Part shown: positions 15,001 through 28,300 of the stretch, piece by piece
Numbering within the stretch: the stretch's first letter is position 1
Layout: each line of letters begins with the position of its first letter
Made by a program: the position numbers and the translations under genes
NCBI RefSeq assembly: GCF_003254395.2
Contig: NC_037649.1
Location: 5,489,032-5,553,031 of the forward strand
Reading direction: 5' to 3'
DNA: 64,000 nt
Source: Apis mellifera
Taxonomy: Eukaryota > Arthropoda > Insecta > Hymenoptera > Apidae
Notes under the pieces: generated by a model
The model's input: only the letters and a program-made list of their open reading frames with translations
Database searches by the model: none
What the model was told of the DNA's origin: nothing

Positions 15001-17041
15001 GAAATAGTCAAGAGTATTCTGAAAAAGAAGAAACAAAAAAATACGATCCCGGAAACGAGGATTAAAAGGAAGCGCGGTGAAAAAGTTTCGATCGCGTGTC
15101 TTCCGTGAACGAACCGGTCGATCACGAAGCGTTTAATTTTAAGCATCTCCTTCCTTCCCATCTCTTCCTCTCTTCAACGCGAAATCCAAGCATCCAGTTG
15201 GAGTTTTTGCTCGTTTTCCTTCCTTCCACCGGGGGGAACACCCGTGGCGTTTGGTGGCTTCGTTGGATGGCTCATTTTGCTCGTTTCGACGTGATGGAAA
15301 TTCGTGGCTTTACACGGGAACCCGGCATAAAAATAATTCAAACCCCGATATTATTTATCGCCCTCTCCGCCTTCGGCATTTCCAACTCGGGGGTTAATTC
15401 TCGATCGTCGCCCGAATGGGATCGTAATTTCTCCGCTTTTGATTCAATTTTATAAAGTGCGGAAGACACCGTACCATCTTCGATAACTTTCAGAATTATT
15501 GCCGTTTCGAAAATATTGTGAGATATTTCAAGGGAAGATACATCCACCAGAAGAATATTCATATCGACACGATATATTCCTTCCTCTTAATACGAAAAGC
15601 GTTCACGATAAAAATGCTCGTTGACTTCAGTTTATCTGTCGTGAGACTCGATTCTAATCCGTCTGTTGATCGAACAATCTCCGGTAAAGGAACTTCACCA
15701 TCGAGGTAAATAATCGATCAAAGATTCCATCGAGGACAGGGAGGCATTGTCACGTTTGGAAAATTGGTGAGGGCAACGCGGGAGGCGTTAAACGATTGCC
15801 ATTGAAAATCGGTTTGGTCGGTTGCTGTAGGTCGCGATGACTGGGTAACTCTAAAAATAGTGGAGAACGATGCCGCTGCTATTATTAAGCTTCGATCGAG
15901 CTACAGTTGCGGCGTGTTATTTCGAAGCGAGTAACGGGAAGAAAATGCAGCGAGAAGGGACACGTTTCCTCCTCCTCGTTCGGAGAAGAATGGTGTTTTC
16001 CAGGAACACGCGTCCTTTGCAGAAACCAAGTAGACAGTGATGGAATCGAGTGTAAACAGATTCGAACAAATTTTGTTTTTTGACTAGATTCGAATTTGAA
16101 CGAATAAGTGTTGGATTCGAATCGTCCACGAGACAAGAGAATTAAAATATTATGCGTTTATTGTAAAAATAAAAATGAGTTTTACATTCTGATATTAATT
16201 GTGCTAATATTAATTGAGAGATGTGTTTAGGATTAGGCTTCTCTGTTACGAAAAATTTCAAAATATCAAAGATTCATAGCGCTCGTAATCGTAAAGGGTT
16301 CAACGGGGTCGCGATTCGATTTTCCGGTTAAATATGGCGTCGATAAATCCCATATCCCCCGGTTTATCGGATCCCATGGCATTGTGTCGCCGCGAAACCT
16401 TCAACCTCGTGTGGCTGTGACCCCCATGTATACGTGAATACTGCGAGTAACCGATACACAGCGCGATAAATAAGCCGATACGCGCCCCTATTATCTATGT
16501 TATAGTATGTGGACCGAAATAGTAGCTTTATTCCTTCTCCTCAGAAGAATAAAACAACGTTCTCCCCGATTTATCTTACGTCACAAATCTTACCAATCTC
16601 CGAAAGAATTAAACGAAACGAGATTTTCTTTTCCTCTTTCATCATTGATATCGAACAAACAAAATCCTCGACGAAAATTTTACCTGCACCAAACGTTTTA
16701 AACTCTGGAAAAATCGAAGATCTGATCCGCATCCTCGGATTCAGCCCATCGACAACCATAAAAAAAAAAAAATAAACAAAGGAAGGAAGAAGAAGAAGCA
16801 AGGAGAGAGCAAGATCCTCGAAGGAGCAAGAATCGGCAGGAAGGTAGTAGCCGCGGCTCGCCGCGAGCGTGTTTCCATCGGGCCGTGATTTCCTGGCACC
16901 GGACCCAGGCCAGGACGATAAATCTCGGCCAGAGCCTGTTTATCGGCCTCGTTCCATTGTGCCTGGTGGCGAAGCCTGCCCTCGTAGGGGTCCCGAGCGT
17001 GAAGCGTTTGCGTGCACCACGGCCTCATAAGCCTTCCCGTG

Positions 17042-17078
17042 CACCACCACCACCACCACCACCACCGCCGCCGCCACC
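17042..17078. repeat. (CAC)n/(CCG)n trinucleotide tract
   Basis: A run of CAC triplets passes into CCG triplets. It gives poly-His or poly-Pro in the overlapping open frames and is not evidence of coding. Confidence 0.85.
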
Positions 17079-19022
17079 ATTATCCGCCACACCCGTTATC
17101 CCGCATTATCGTTTCGCCCGGTGGTGGAAACCTAACGATCCGCGTGCACGCGTTTATCGGCCGCCATTTTTCCATTCGGAGCCCGCTTCCAAGTGTATCG
17201 GCGGCGTCCACTTTCACCCACCGTTTTTATTATCGATATTACCCGTCCCGATATTTTACGAGCGAAAATAACCGGCCAAAGGACGGAATATAATCGCCGG
17301 ATTTGCGGCCCTCGGCGATCGGGAAGGGATCGAGAAGGAGGGATGTATATATATGTATGTACGTGTGTGTATCGGCGAGATCTGGCTTCTCTCGCTTGCT
17401 GCGATTCGTTTAGGTAGTTAAAAGAAGTTAAAAGAGATTTTGGCCGACTTCCCAGTTGTGCATGTTACTTATATATACTTATTTCTTAAAATCAAAACGA
17501 TCGGATCGATCGAAAAGAATGTTTGTGAACAATTTTTCGATTCTTTTAAGAAAAAAGTATGTAAAGTTCGCGGTAGTTCATATTCCCAATAAAAGGAAAT
17601 TAATAAATAACGATGTAAGGAAATGGGCGAGGATTCTCATCGATTCTCATCGACAGAGGGGGGGGAGCAATGAAATTTATCGTTGGATCTCGATAATCGG
17701 GGTGATAGATAAAGGGAAGAGAACAAGGAGGAATGCTTCACAGATTGCCTTTAATTCGAGTTCGCGTGGAAAGAGGACGCCAAAGAAGACCCCTGTCCCG
17801 CTTAATTATTTTCCAATGGTGGCTGCTCGCTTTAATAGGATCTCGACTAATCGTTCCTCTCCCCCCTCTCCCCTTGCTCTAACTGTTCCGCCTCTTCTTC
17901 AGGCCGAGTAACACCTATAGAGAATGGCGGCCGCCCCGCTCGATCAGCCCGTTCAGGAATTCACGATCGATCGAAGGAAGCGGCGGCTGAATACGCGCGT
18001 TTCCGATTCCACGTCGAGCCCCCGAAACGTTTAACCCTCGGGAATTGGGTACGCTCTTATGCCGAGTTCCAGCGCGAATTCTTCTGGAAGTCTTTTTCGA
18101 GTCTTAATCGCAACAACGAATCGATCGTATAACTCGATAAACGATTTTCTTTTGCATGTCGATTTTAAATCAGATTGATCATATTAGATAAACCTGTTAA
18201 TAATAATTTATTTGTATATTTTCCAACGATATGAAAATCTCGAGGATTTAAGAATTCTCAAGCAACTTTTGGTAAATGTTTCTAGATTGAAAGATCTGAA
18301 AAAAATTTTCCGAAAAAGCAAAGGGAAGGGATGACGATCGGGGGTAAACGACGAGCGGGGGCTAATTATCCCCCGTCGAAGCTTATGAATTTTAATGTCG
18401 TAAATTTCTAACTCGATAATCCTGGCCCGTCGCGCAATTAATTGGAACGATACGTTACCTCCGTCGGCGGGACAAGCTCCGTTCCCACCCCTCCCCTCCA
18501 GTTCGAGTTAAAAACCGAACACCGACAGACGAGAGGAGTTGCGAGGGGATGAAAGTTACTAACAACGGCTTTTGTGAGCCGTGCCTCGGTTGCAGACCGA
18601 GCCTGCTGGCTGCGGGGATTAAACTACACCCCCTCTCCCCCAGAAACGGGGGTTTGTCATCCCTCTTTCACGCGCGCGAAACGAGACTGGATTTTATCGA
18701 CGATCGCAACGCGGCTATCTACGAATTCTGCGTCTCTCCTCCGATTGTGCCGTCAATTGCGAGCGATGATAATTGGATAATTAGATCGAAGATGAACGTT
18801 CATTCCGATGATTAGTCGTTGAGGGTTAATCGTGATTGCCGATCTTCACGATTTTTTCTTTCGAAATAACGAATAATTTCAAGAAAGGAATATCTTTCAA
18901 TTAATTTCGTGTTTGATCGATTTTATGTAACAAATTTTATAATTCTAGGTGATGTTAAATTATACATTTCTCAAATCAGAATAATTATACAATGGATCGG
19001 GTAAAATTTAAATCCACTCTCG

Positions 19023-19076
19023 AGAATATATCATAGAGCGTATCATAGAGAATATATCATAGAGAATATATCATAC
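19023..19076. repeat. Short tandem repeat, 14-bp unit
   Basis: Four head-to-tail copies of AGAATATATCATAG are present. The second copy is shortened and altered to 12 bp (AGCGTATCATAG) and the last ends in C. Confidence 0.85.
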
Positions 19077-19489
19077 AAGTGAACGAAGCGTTATTTTGAG
19101 AAGAAATTAATTAATAAATCGGTTAAGAATCGACGAGAGTGTTTCTTCCAGATCTCGTTCCTCCGTGAAGATCGGGAAAAAATCGGTTATTTCGCCGCGA
19201 TCTCGAGCGGGATTTCGCGCAACGGAGGCACGACGAGGCCGATGAATATTCTGGGCAGCATGCTCGCAACTCGGGAAGAGCGGGTTGAAGATCGCAAGGT
19301 CGGTCAGTGCACCCGAGTTCCTACGTGCGAACCGGCTGATCGTTGCCTCGAATATCGTGGGACGGGGATCGTCCACGATCCTCTCCTCATCGTGGCGACC
19401 CGCATTCTCAACTTTTCCGAATTATTTATTTCGTATAACGATTATTTTCTAATCGAAGAAAAACGTTTAAACGTTGCACATCTCTCCAA

Positions 19490-19510
19490 ATAATAATAAT
19501 AATAATAAAA
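19490..19510. repeat. (TAA)n microsatellite
   Basis: About seven TAA triplets in AT-rich DNA. Confidence 0.85.
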
Positions 19511-20380
19511 TTATCTTATCAAAGGGGACTTCCTCAGCTGGTCTCCACTTTTTTTCTTCTTCATTCCTTTATTTGTTTTGTTGTAGAATTACGTAAGGAT
19601 GCTTACTCGTACTTATACATATATTTGTATTATAAATATATCATGAAATTTGTTGGCGTAACCGTTTCCAATTCAAATATACACGATCGATCCTCCCGTA
19701 ACATTTTCAGAACACCATGTTTTCATACAAACATTCCTCCTTTCGTAACAACGTTAATAAACGTAGCACGAATGTTTCCATCACGTATATACACATGCAC
19801 GTTTCCTCTTTGACTTGCATCATATCCTAGAATTAACAGAAGGATCGTAGTTTTTTCTTTTTCCAAACAACAATATTCCACTTTTTGTATTTTGTCGTTG
19901 GTGAAAAGTGATCAAAGCTCGGTCGACGCTTTAAATCCCGACAAAACGAAAGCTCTGCCGCCATCCTCGTCCGGACGACGATTTTCTCGCGGAGAAGATG
20001 TTGGAGGGGTGGGTGGAGTTGTCCGGAGGGGGTATGAAAAGGGAGGGTGGAGCTCGTTGAAACGAGTATTACAACCCGCGAATTTACGACGAAACACGAA
20101 ACGAGAGAAGAAATTACGAAATCCATGGAGAAAATTTTGAACCTCTTCCCCATCCCCATCTGTTTTCCCGCACACAAACTCTTTTATAACTCGTTTCGTT
20201 TCACATCACGGGGGAACAGTTATATATATATCCTGTTCTGTGAATTTCATTTGCGTGATTCGTTAATTAATGGATAAATGCAATTATCTCGAGGTGTGTT
20301 TTCAACATCGTTTTTTCTTTTTTTTTTTATTAATTTAATTGGCAGCGATATTTGGGATTTTCTCTCGTAAATTTAGATCT

Positions 20381-23300
20381 TTCTAGATTTTCTGGATGAT
20401 CGTTTTGATGTGACAAGTGTGAAGCTTGGCAAGCAGGTGGTCTTTCGTCTTTTGCTGTCATTATTTGTCTCATCATGTCTTTCATCAGACGTCATTAGCA
20501 ATATTTTTGTAATTGTTGGAACGATGTTGGAACTGCGCTTCTGTGTACATTATGTTATTTTGCAGAGTTTCTTCTTCGCTTGACAGGTAATTTGAATGTA
20601 ATTTTAAATAGATTAAAATGAATTCTTAAAATGGATAGAAAAGATTGTTTAACTTTTTATTTAAAAAGTAAAGAGATGTTCAAAATGTATAAAGAAATAT
20701 TTTTTCGATTAAAAATATTGATCTTGTTTGGAAGATAATAAATAATAATAATTATTATTAGTCTTACAATTGACTCGTCTTTGATCTCTTCTAAACTTTT
20801 TAAAAAATTAAAACAAAAAGTTTTCCGATATATATTTACGATACTTTTATATCGTCTCGACGATATTTTTACCAAGTTTGGAATTTTGTTTTCATCTTTG
20901 GACAAATAATTCAAGAGATTCTTCAATCTGTTGGAAGATTTCAGAGATGTCTAGCATTTGGTAAGCGCGAAAAGTTTATGAGAGGGACGGTTCATGATAT
21001 TTGAAGATAGGGAATAACAGGTTGGAAAAGTTTGGTCCAACGTCTTAACGGGAAACTTTTATATTCAAAAGTTTAAGGAACAGCCAGCTAACACAGCTGC
21101 ACAGCAAATACTTCTCTTTCCCCTCTCTACTTACCAACTCTTCTCTTTTTAACACTTTGATCAATTCTTTTATTAATCCCAATTCTTGTTTTACATTTGA
21201 TTCTTTAAAAATTTATAAAACTTACAACCAGATCCTCGAGAAGTCTACTATAATTGAATAATATAGGATTCGGTGTACATGGAACAATAAATATCTTGTA
21301 AGATAAAAGATTATTTGTTAATTAAAGATTATATTTTACTTCTCAACATTCCATTCTTAAATTATTTCTATCCATAACCAAATCTATACAAATATAATTT
21401 TGTACATTTCGAATATACAAAAATATTCGTACAAATATTTCGTAACTTTTATTAAAAATTGTAGAAAATCCTGTCGTAATATTCCAAGCAACGCTTAAAA
21501 CTTAAGAATCTTGATTGTAAAAAGATCATCCTGCAACAACTGATACTTCAAATTACCACCCTTAATTAAGCCAAACTTCGTGTCTCAATCAACAGGATAA
21601 AATTCCAAAATCCAACATTAACTCTCTTTCCTCCACATTGCAAACAATTTTCACGTGTTTGCAGAAAGAGAGAGGAGAGGGAGGGAGAATTTAAAATTGC
21701 GGAACGTTAATTACCATCCCCCAATAAAACTTGCCGTTTCTCCTCTCCAAGCAACGGAGTGGTGGACCCGTGTCGCATGCACATCAGCGCTCGTTATCCC
21801 GCGCGATTTTTTCCACGCGAGCAGTGACGACACGCGACAGACAAGGCTCCTTCCTCGCGTGCCAAATCACGCTTCAACCGCTCGTCCCTCGCTGGTTAAT
21901 TGTTCGCCTCGCCCGCCTTGGATCGCCGTCCATTATCGCCTTAATGGCCCCCTCTCCCCACCGTGAAAATCGTTCCTCTTCAAACCCGATAATTCGACCA
22001 TATTCGTCTCCTCCTCTCCTCTGCTTATTATACTTTTTCCGTTGCTCGAAGAGGTTTGCTTTTTTTTTTATTCGAGGATGAGACGCAATGGGCTAACAAT
22101 GTTTTGCGTCGCACGTGTTATGTTTTATTCTCGTAGAACATCGTTTTATTAACGTCTTCGAAGAAATCGATGGATTTCTGATGGATCGAGATTTGGATAC
22201 GTGAATTGAAATTTAGTTTATTCTGTAAAGTTTAATCAGTGTTTCAATATACTTAAAGTGTGCAGTATTATAGATTTTTAAGATTTAAATAGTTTTGATC
22301 CTCGTGTGTTTGAAAATTGAGGAGGATAAGATTGAATTTATATTCTTAACGTGGCGATACGAGCTCAGGTTTTGTATCTACTTACGTAATAATATTTACC
22401 TTTTTTTCTTATCTCCTCTGTCGTGCAATTTATCTCGGCAGATAAAAAAAAAAACTCGTACAAATACAAGAAGTAACGTGTGATTTCGTGTATTCCATTT
22501 TTTCAAATTCACATACTCGAGCAAAAATCATATTCTCGAACAACAATCGTTGGTTCGCATACCTAAAAATCTGATTGATTCCCAGCTGTTTCTCACAGAA
22601 TCGACGAATTTCACGCTCACGTAGTTTACCATTGTGCCGCGCGAAAAATAAAATAAAAGGGAGAAGAAGGAAAGGAAGAAGAGGATGAATGCGGTATTAT
22701 GGCGCAAATTGAAAACACGTACGCTAAACGTAACGCGTTAACCTTTCGCAGTCGAAGGCCAAGATATTCCTATCCATCCCCTCTAACACCAGATCCATTA
22801 TTCATTCCTTCCCGAATGAATGAGCCAAATAAAATTTCGAATTCTCGTCGAATCGCCTCAAGCCATGGTAACAAGTTCTTCTTCTCATACACGAAGAAAT
22901 TGATCCATTATCTTTGATTTTTTTGATAAATAGGGCGTTAAGGATCATAATATTTATTGTACAATTTGAAATAATTTTCGAAAGAAATTTATTACACGAT
23001 TTATTAACGAAGAAATTGCTTTTGTTTTTTTGCCTATATAATTTATCACGCGATATTTCGCGCGTAAATAAAATGGAATATCATTGGTTTTGGACAACAC
23101 GTAACTCGTTATTCAGAGATTTTTGCGCATTCACGGATTCTCCGTTTTGAGAAAATTGAGAAGCGAAACCAGCCTCGAATGTGGATGCGGAGTAATTATC
23201 AGTCTGATATCTTCGTTAATTAAGTGGCGACGTTCCATTACGTGGAACATATAGCGTTAAGCATTTTAACGACGCGAATGCCCGAATGAATTAATGGCCC

Positions 23301-25038
23301 CTTAACTCTTGGCGAATGAAAATCGGCGTATTTTCCCCGCAGTCGTTTCATATTTTCATGCAAATGTTTATTTATCGAGATATTATTCCTCGTTTCTTTT
23401 CTTTTATGGAATTTTGCGTGGAGTCAATGATATCGAGAATAAAAGAAAAAGATAAACTACAATTTTAATTTAACGGAGAAAAATTCCATTAATGACATTT
23501 TCGCTTCGATTATTTTTTATTTTTCTATTTTCCGATAATACAATATTCGACGAGCAGGAATCGAAAATAATTTTAACTCTCTACTCGAACATTATAAGAA
23601 GAAAAAAAGAATTTCATACTCCTCGAAATAAAATTCGACCCATAACAAACATAGATAAGCTATCTCGTACAGTCTTTGATAAAAGATTTAAAAGAATCAG
23701 AAATGTAATTATTTTTTCCAATTTCTTATTGTTCTTATTCCACTTTTTAAAGATACCTAAGCATTCTCTAAGGATTGAATTCCAAATAATTCCTTTTTTT
23801 TCCTTTTCCATTAAGATGGCGATTTTTTTCGAGCAAAGAATACGGAAAATAAATCGGTATCCCGTGGCGAAAACAATATCGAGAATCTCGCACGTCCCGG
23901 TAATTCTCATTCGCGTCATAATAGATTAGGTTATCCGGTTTAATCCGGCGAAAAGTTGTATATCCGCCTCTCGGTGCTTGGTGGATTAGCGTAAATCTCG
24001 CCGCGCAGCAATGAATCGTGCTCGAAGGAAATTCCGCGAGTGGTGGTGGTGTTGGTCTGGAAACGGTAGTTTGTTGCTTGATAAGTCGATTCGCCGAGAT
24101 TTATTTTTCCCCGATTTCAGAGAAGATCGATCTCTCTCGAGGCGTGGCGGAAGATTGGAAATTGAAAAAGGGTACTCGATAACGGCGCTATAATGGTGGG
24201 TACCGATCGAATAATCGAGCGATCTTATCTCGTTAACGTAGGTTGTAATAATGGTAACGCCGTTCCATAATAACGTTTCCCACTCGTGTCCATGAGAGAA
24301 TCGTATTTTCAATAGTTTTCACTTTCTCTTCTGTTTGCTGCTGCGTATAGTATTATAGTATTGACAAATTCGCGCGAGTTATTTTCCGGCGAATATATCT
24401 ATCGTTGGTGGTAATTTTCGGTGGATCAGCGGTTGGATTATTATTGGCGACTCGATTTTCGCTGGTCGAAATTATTGGCGAATCGTTACAAGTTGTATGT
24501 ATAATGGAGTTTATATATTTTTCAAAATGGATGTACATATAAACACGGTAATAAAATTATCGAGATAATATAATTTTAAATTAACCCACGCGCGAATTTG
24601 AAAGGAAAAGAGAACTTGAATACAAAAATGCATCGAAAATAATTTATTAGTTTAATACGATTATATAGAAATGATAATTTGTTTCGAATTTACATTTACC
24701 CGTTATAAATATATGTTCGACAAATTTGACGCAGGAATCCTAAATGCTAAAACTATTTTCCCGTGAATGAGTCTTGTATATATGGATGATAATTTGTGAT
24801 TAACGGTTGGCCCATTGGTGATTTAACAGTGGTCAAATTATCGGTGAATTATGTATTCGTAGGAATCCATGTTGTACAACTTGTCAGAATATTCTGTATC
24901 ATTAGTATCTACAATAGAGTAATTGAATTTCCCGGTTATTCTGAACGATGTACCGTATAAAATACACACGCGCTGCTGCAGAGATGGAAATTCCCGGAAA
25001 AACAAGGGAATAGACTAAATTAACACTGAATCACGTAC
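20381..25038. other. AT-rich non-coding DNA
   Basis: No gene, structural RNA or clear repeat was seen. A moderately GC-rich patch lies near 21730-21960. A stretch at about 20390-20600 is less AT-rich than its surroundings and contains splice-like sites, but I could not assign it. Confidence 0.5.
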
Positions 25039-25377
25039 TGTGTACAGTGATAAACAAAATTATTGGTCGCAACCTTTTTATGTAAATCTCCATTTCCCCC
25101 CCCCCCCTCCCCTCTTTTTTGTTTAAATATAACTTTACGATCTAAAGTTTAAATAACAATAAACGTAACAACAAGGAATTTGTTTTCGAAAAACGTAAAT
25201 AATTTATTTTATATATTTTAGAAAATTATATTACGATATTTCTTCAAGAATGAATCATGAACGATAATGATTGTCATGTATTTTATATATTTAAAAATAA
25301 AAAAAAAAAGAAAAAGAAAATTCAATATTCAGAAAGAATTTACAAAGAACAGATACTTTTGTTAATCGCTGTACACA
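25039..25377. mobile_element. MITE-like element with 26-bp terminal inverted repeats
   Basis: The left end (25039-25064) begins TGTGTACAGTGATAAACAAA. The reverse complement of the right end (25352-25377) begins TGTGTACAGCGATTAACAAA. The two ends match at 22 of 26 positions. A TA dinucleotide sits just left of the element and the matching position on the right reads TC, so a TA target-site duplication may have decayed. The ~290-bp interior has a C run near 25087-25096 and an A-rich segment near 25302-25320, but no transposase. Size, ends and possible TA target suggest a non-autonomous Tc1/mariner-type element; the family assignment is inference. Confidence 0.7.
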
Positions 25378-28300
25378 CTCCAAGAGCACGATTAGATAGC
25401 AGAGATTTCCTTGAACTTAAATGTTTTCACAACCGAAAAAAAGGAAGGAAAAGGCCCACTGATTAGATTCGTCTTGCCTTTCTCTCTTAAACTGGGATGG
25501 GAAGACGCCGATTATTTCGAATCGTTGGGAATGATTTAAATCGAGGGAATGGCCAAGGCAAGATCAAAGTGAGTGGAAATATTTAATAAAAACGTGCGCA
25601 TGCCTGGTGGCAGCGGTTTATTGGCCATCGTAACTTCTTCTTCTTCTTCTTCTCGATGCCCGCCGAAGTGAAAGTGGATGCGCCTCGATGCGATTTGCTT
25701 TCGAATTAATCGAGGATGAGCGAGGAAAGTGTCCTCTCTGCAACAACGACTCGCTCTCCAGAATTTTATAATCTTCATTCACCCTCTGAATTTTCTTTTC
25801 GTCTACGCAACTACTCGTCATCACACGAATTCGTGTAAAATATCCATCCAGAAACTCGATATTATATTCCCCACCATAAACACGTCCGTTTGCTTCAATC
25901 ACGAATTTTTCAACGATTCTTGACATTCATTTGCCCCGTCTATTATGCAAAATAATTGTAATTCGTGTTTTCGTTCGATATTTATAAATGCATTCTCTCG
26001 TAAAAACTGTCCATTTGTTTCGAGGCAATTTCGAATTTTCACTCCATTGTTCCGAATTATTTTGACAAGTAATTCTTGACACCTGAAATTACGTACATTA
26101 CGTACTTCGATATATTCTTGTGCATAAGTTGTCTAATTATTTTCATAATTCATAGGGGGATTTAATTCAGGCATTCACGTATTTCGCAGATGTAATTCAG
26201 TTTCCCTACTCGTACGTCGGTCGGATAGCGATTTAGTTTTTAGCTATTTCCGTTTCGACGACTATTTCTATTTCTATCTCTATTTCTATTTCAAGATAGA
26301 AGTAATTTCTACTATTTCTATCGTCTCTACAGTCTCGTCATTTTTTCCCCCAGAAGTTTAAATCTAATCGAAAGGAGATACATCGAGTGAAAAAAAGTCA
26401 CGATATTAAACGAATCGTATAGAATTATATTGAGATATCTCTTTAAAATTTGTTGTATTTTAATTCTTTTCGACGATATTGTTAATTAAACGAATTAATA
26501 GAATTGTCGAACGCGTTATATTTAAAAAAAGAAAGAAAATGATCGATTTCACGCTCTCGTGATATTTTCCAGTTGGAAACGAAATGAAGTTGAGCTGAAG
26601 AAAGAAAAGATCGGCCATTCTCGAATAGAACTCTCGCGGTGGAGTTGTGCAGACGTTTCCACGTTGTCTGGAATCTAGCAGACAATAGGCCCGAGTGGTG
26701 TTAAACTTTTCGAGGGAATCCAAACTCTTGCAAGTTTCCTCCCGGGGCGAAGAAATCGTCCCGTTTAAATCTTGCCGCCGAGAGGATCCGCTTGCAGGAT
26801 CGCGCAATTTGAAAGTTAGATTGGTTAAAGCGCCGTTTGACGCTCGTCAAAAGAGCACACCTTCCTCCTTTCTCCCTCGTTCAAATTTAATCAACGGAGG
26901 AATTCGATCGATCAAGGATCTCGTCCTCGACTCATTGGGATGGATTGGAACAGATGGGAGGGATTATCGATGAAATTAACCGGGTATCGATTCGAAACGA
27001 TATCGATCTTGCATCGCGTATTTGGCGATCGAAATGGTAATCGTATTAATTCGATCTTCGATCTTCCGATCATCGTTTCCACGATTTTAGAGAATCGTGC
27101 TTTGATATTCCTAATTTTTTTCTCAATTGATTGGTAAATGTTACATTACGAACCAACATGTGATATAATTGTCGATGGATCTTTCTAAATCCAGAAAATC
27201 AAATTTTTGTTGATTCGAATTCTTTTCAATTAAGAAATAGTATTAAACAAACGTGTAAATTTAAAAAGATCAATCAATAAATATTGGGAATCGATGAAGA
27301 TTGCGATCAGGCCAAGTTTTTCTGCAAGCTTGAACGATCTGAATGGCCGAAATTAGATCTATTTATTCGAAGAATTCTCGATTCCTTGTTCGAAACAATT
27401 TCACCTGCCCCCTTTTTCTTGCCTCCAGTTTCATTCGTTCTATTGGAGGGTGGCTGAGTGCGCGAAATTTCGAATAGAATCGCGACGAGCGGGAACTCGA
27501 AACAGGAAAGGGACAAGAAAGGGTGTGGAAGAGATGGAAGGGATAGAAGAAATCCGATCGCTCGAATCACGGACAAATATGAACGCCTCGAGCGTTCCTC
27601 TGGGAGTCATCCACCGTCTACGATTTCTCCTCTCTCTCTCCATTCGATCCTTGGCTACGTAATATCTTGCAGGAACAGTTTTTTTTTTTTGGAGGGGGGA
27701 AATAATAGAAAACGCCTGGACGCATTTCCTCGTGGACCGATTCGACTCGAATGGAATTGTGTGTATCCATACAAGTCAAGAAATTACAAGACACATTTTT
27801 ATCAAGCACGTGTTATCAAATTACTATACCTTTACAGATTCAGAAAAATTTTGAATACTTCTCACAGAAAGATATTTTAAAGAAATTCATCGAGTTTCAC
27901 CCTCTTCATCTTTGAACATAGAAGAAGATCCTTTCTATTTCCTTCATTCACATCCTCATCCAAATCTGTAAACATCTCTCTGGAACCACGATGTTGCGCC
28001 ACTCGTCGAGGTAGCAAGCATTAAGACAACAAAATCTCGCTCGATATATATATATGTACCGATCAAACACAATGAAGCACGCTCTGTATAAACTTCACGT
28101 CTCCACCACCATCTTCTCCTCCTTTAAACAGATGAAACAGAGAGTTGGCCCTTCTTCCAATGCAATCTGCGCGAGAGAGCTGGATCTCGGCGTAGCGGCT
28201 CGAAATTGGAAACAAGGCGCAGCCGATTAATCAGTGTTTTCCCGGTGAAAAGCGGGGAAAATGGGTAGGAAGGAAGGAAGGAAGGAAGGAAGGAAGGAAG

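Larger units (their letters stand above)
12001..20380. other. Non-coding DNA with several GC-rich patches
   Basis: No convincing exon. GC-rich, CpG-rich patches occur near 13080-13400, 14500-14700, 16830-17200 and 17925-18060, separated by AT-rich DNA. They have no shared motif that I can see and no open frame with domain content. They could be regulatory modules of a long 5' intron or intergenic region, but nothing in the sequence proves this. Confidence 0.5.
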
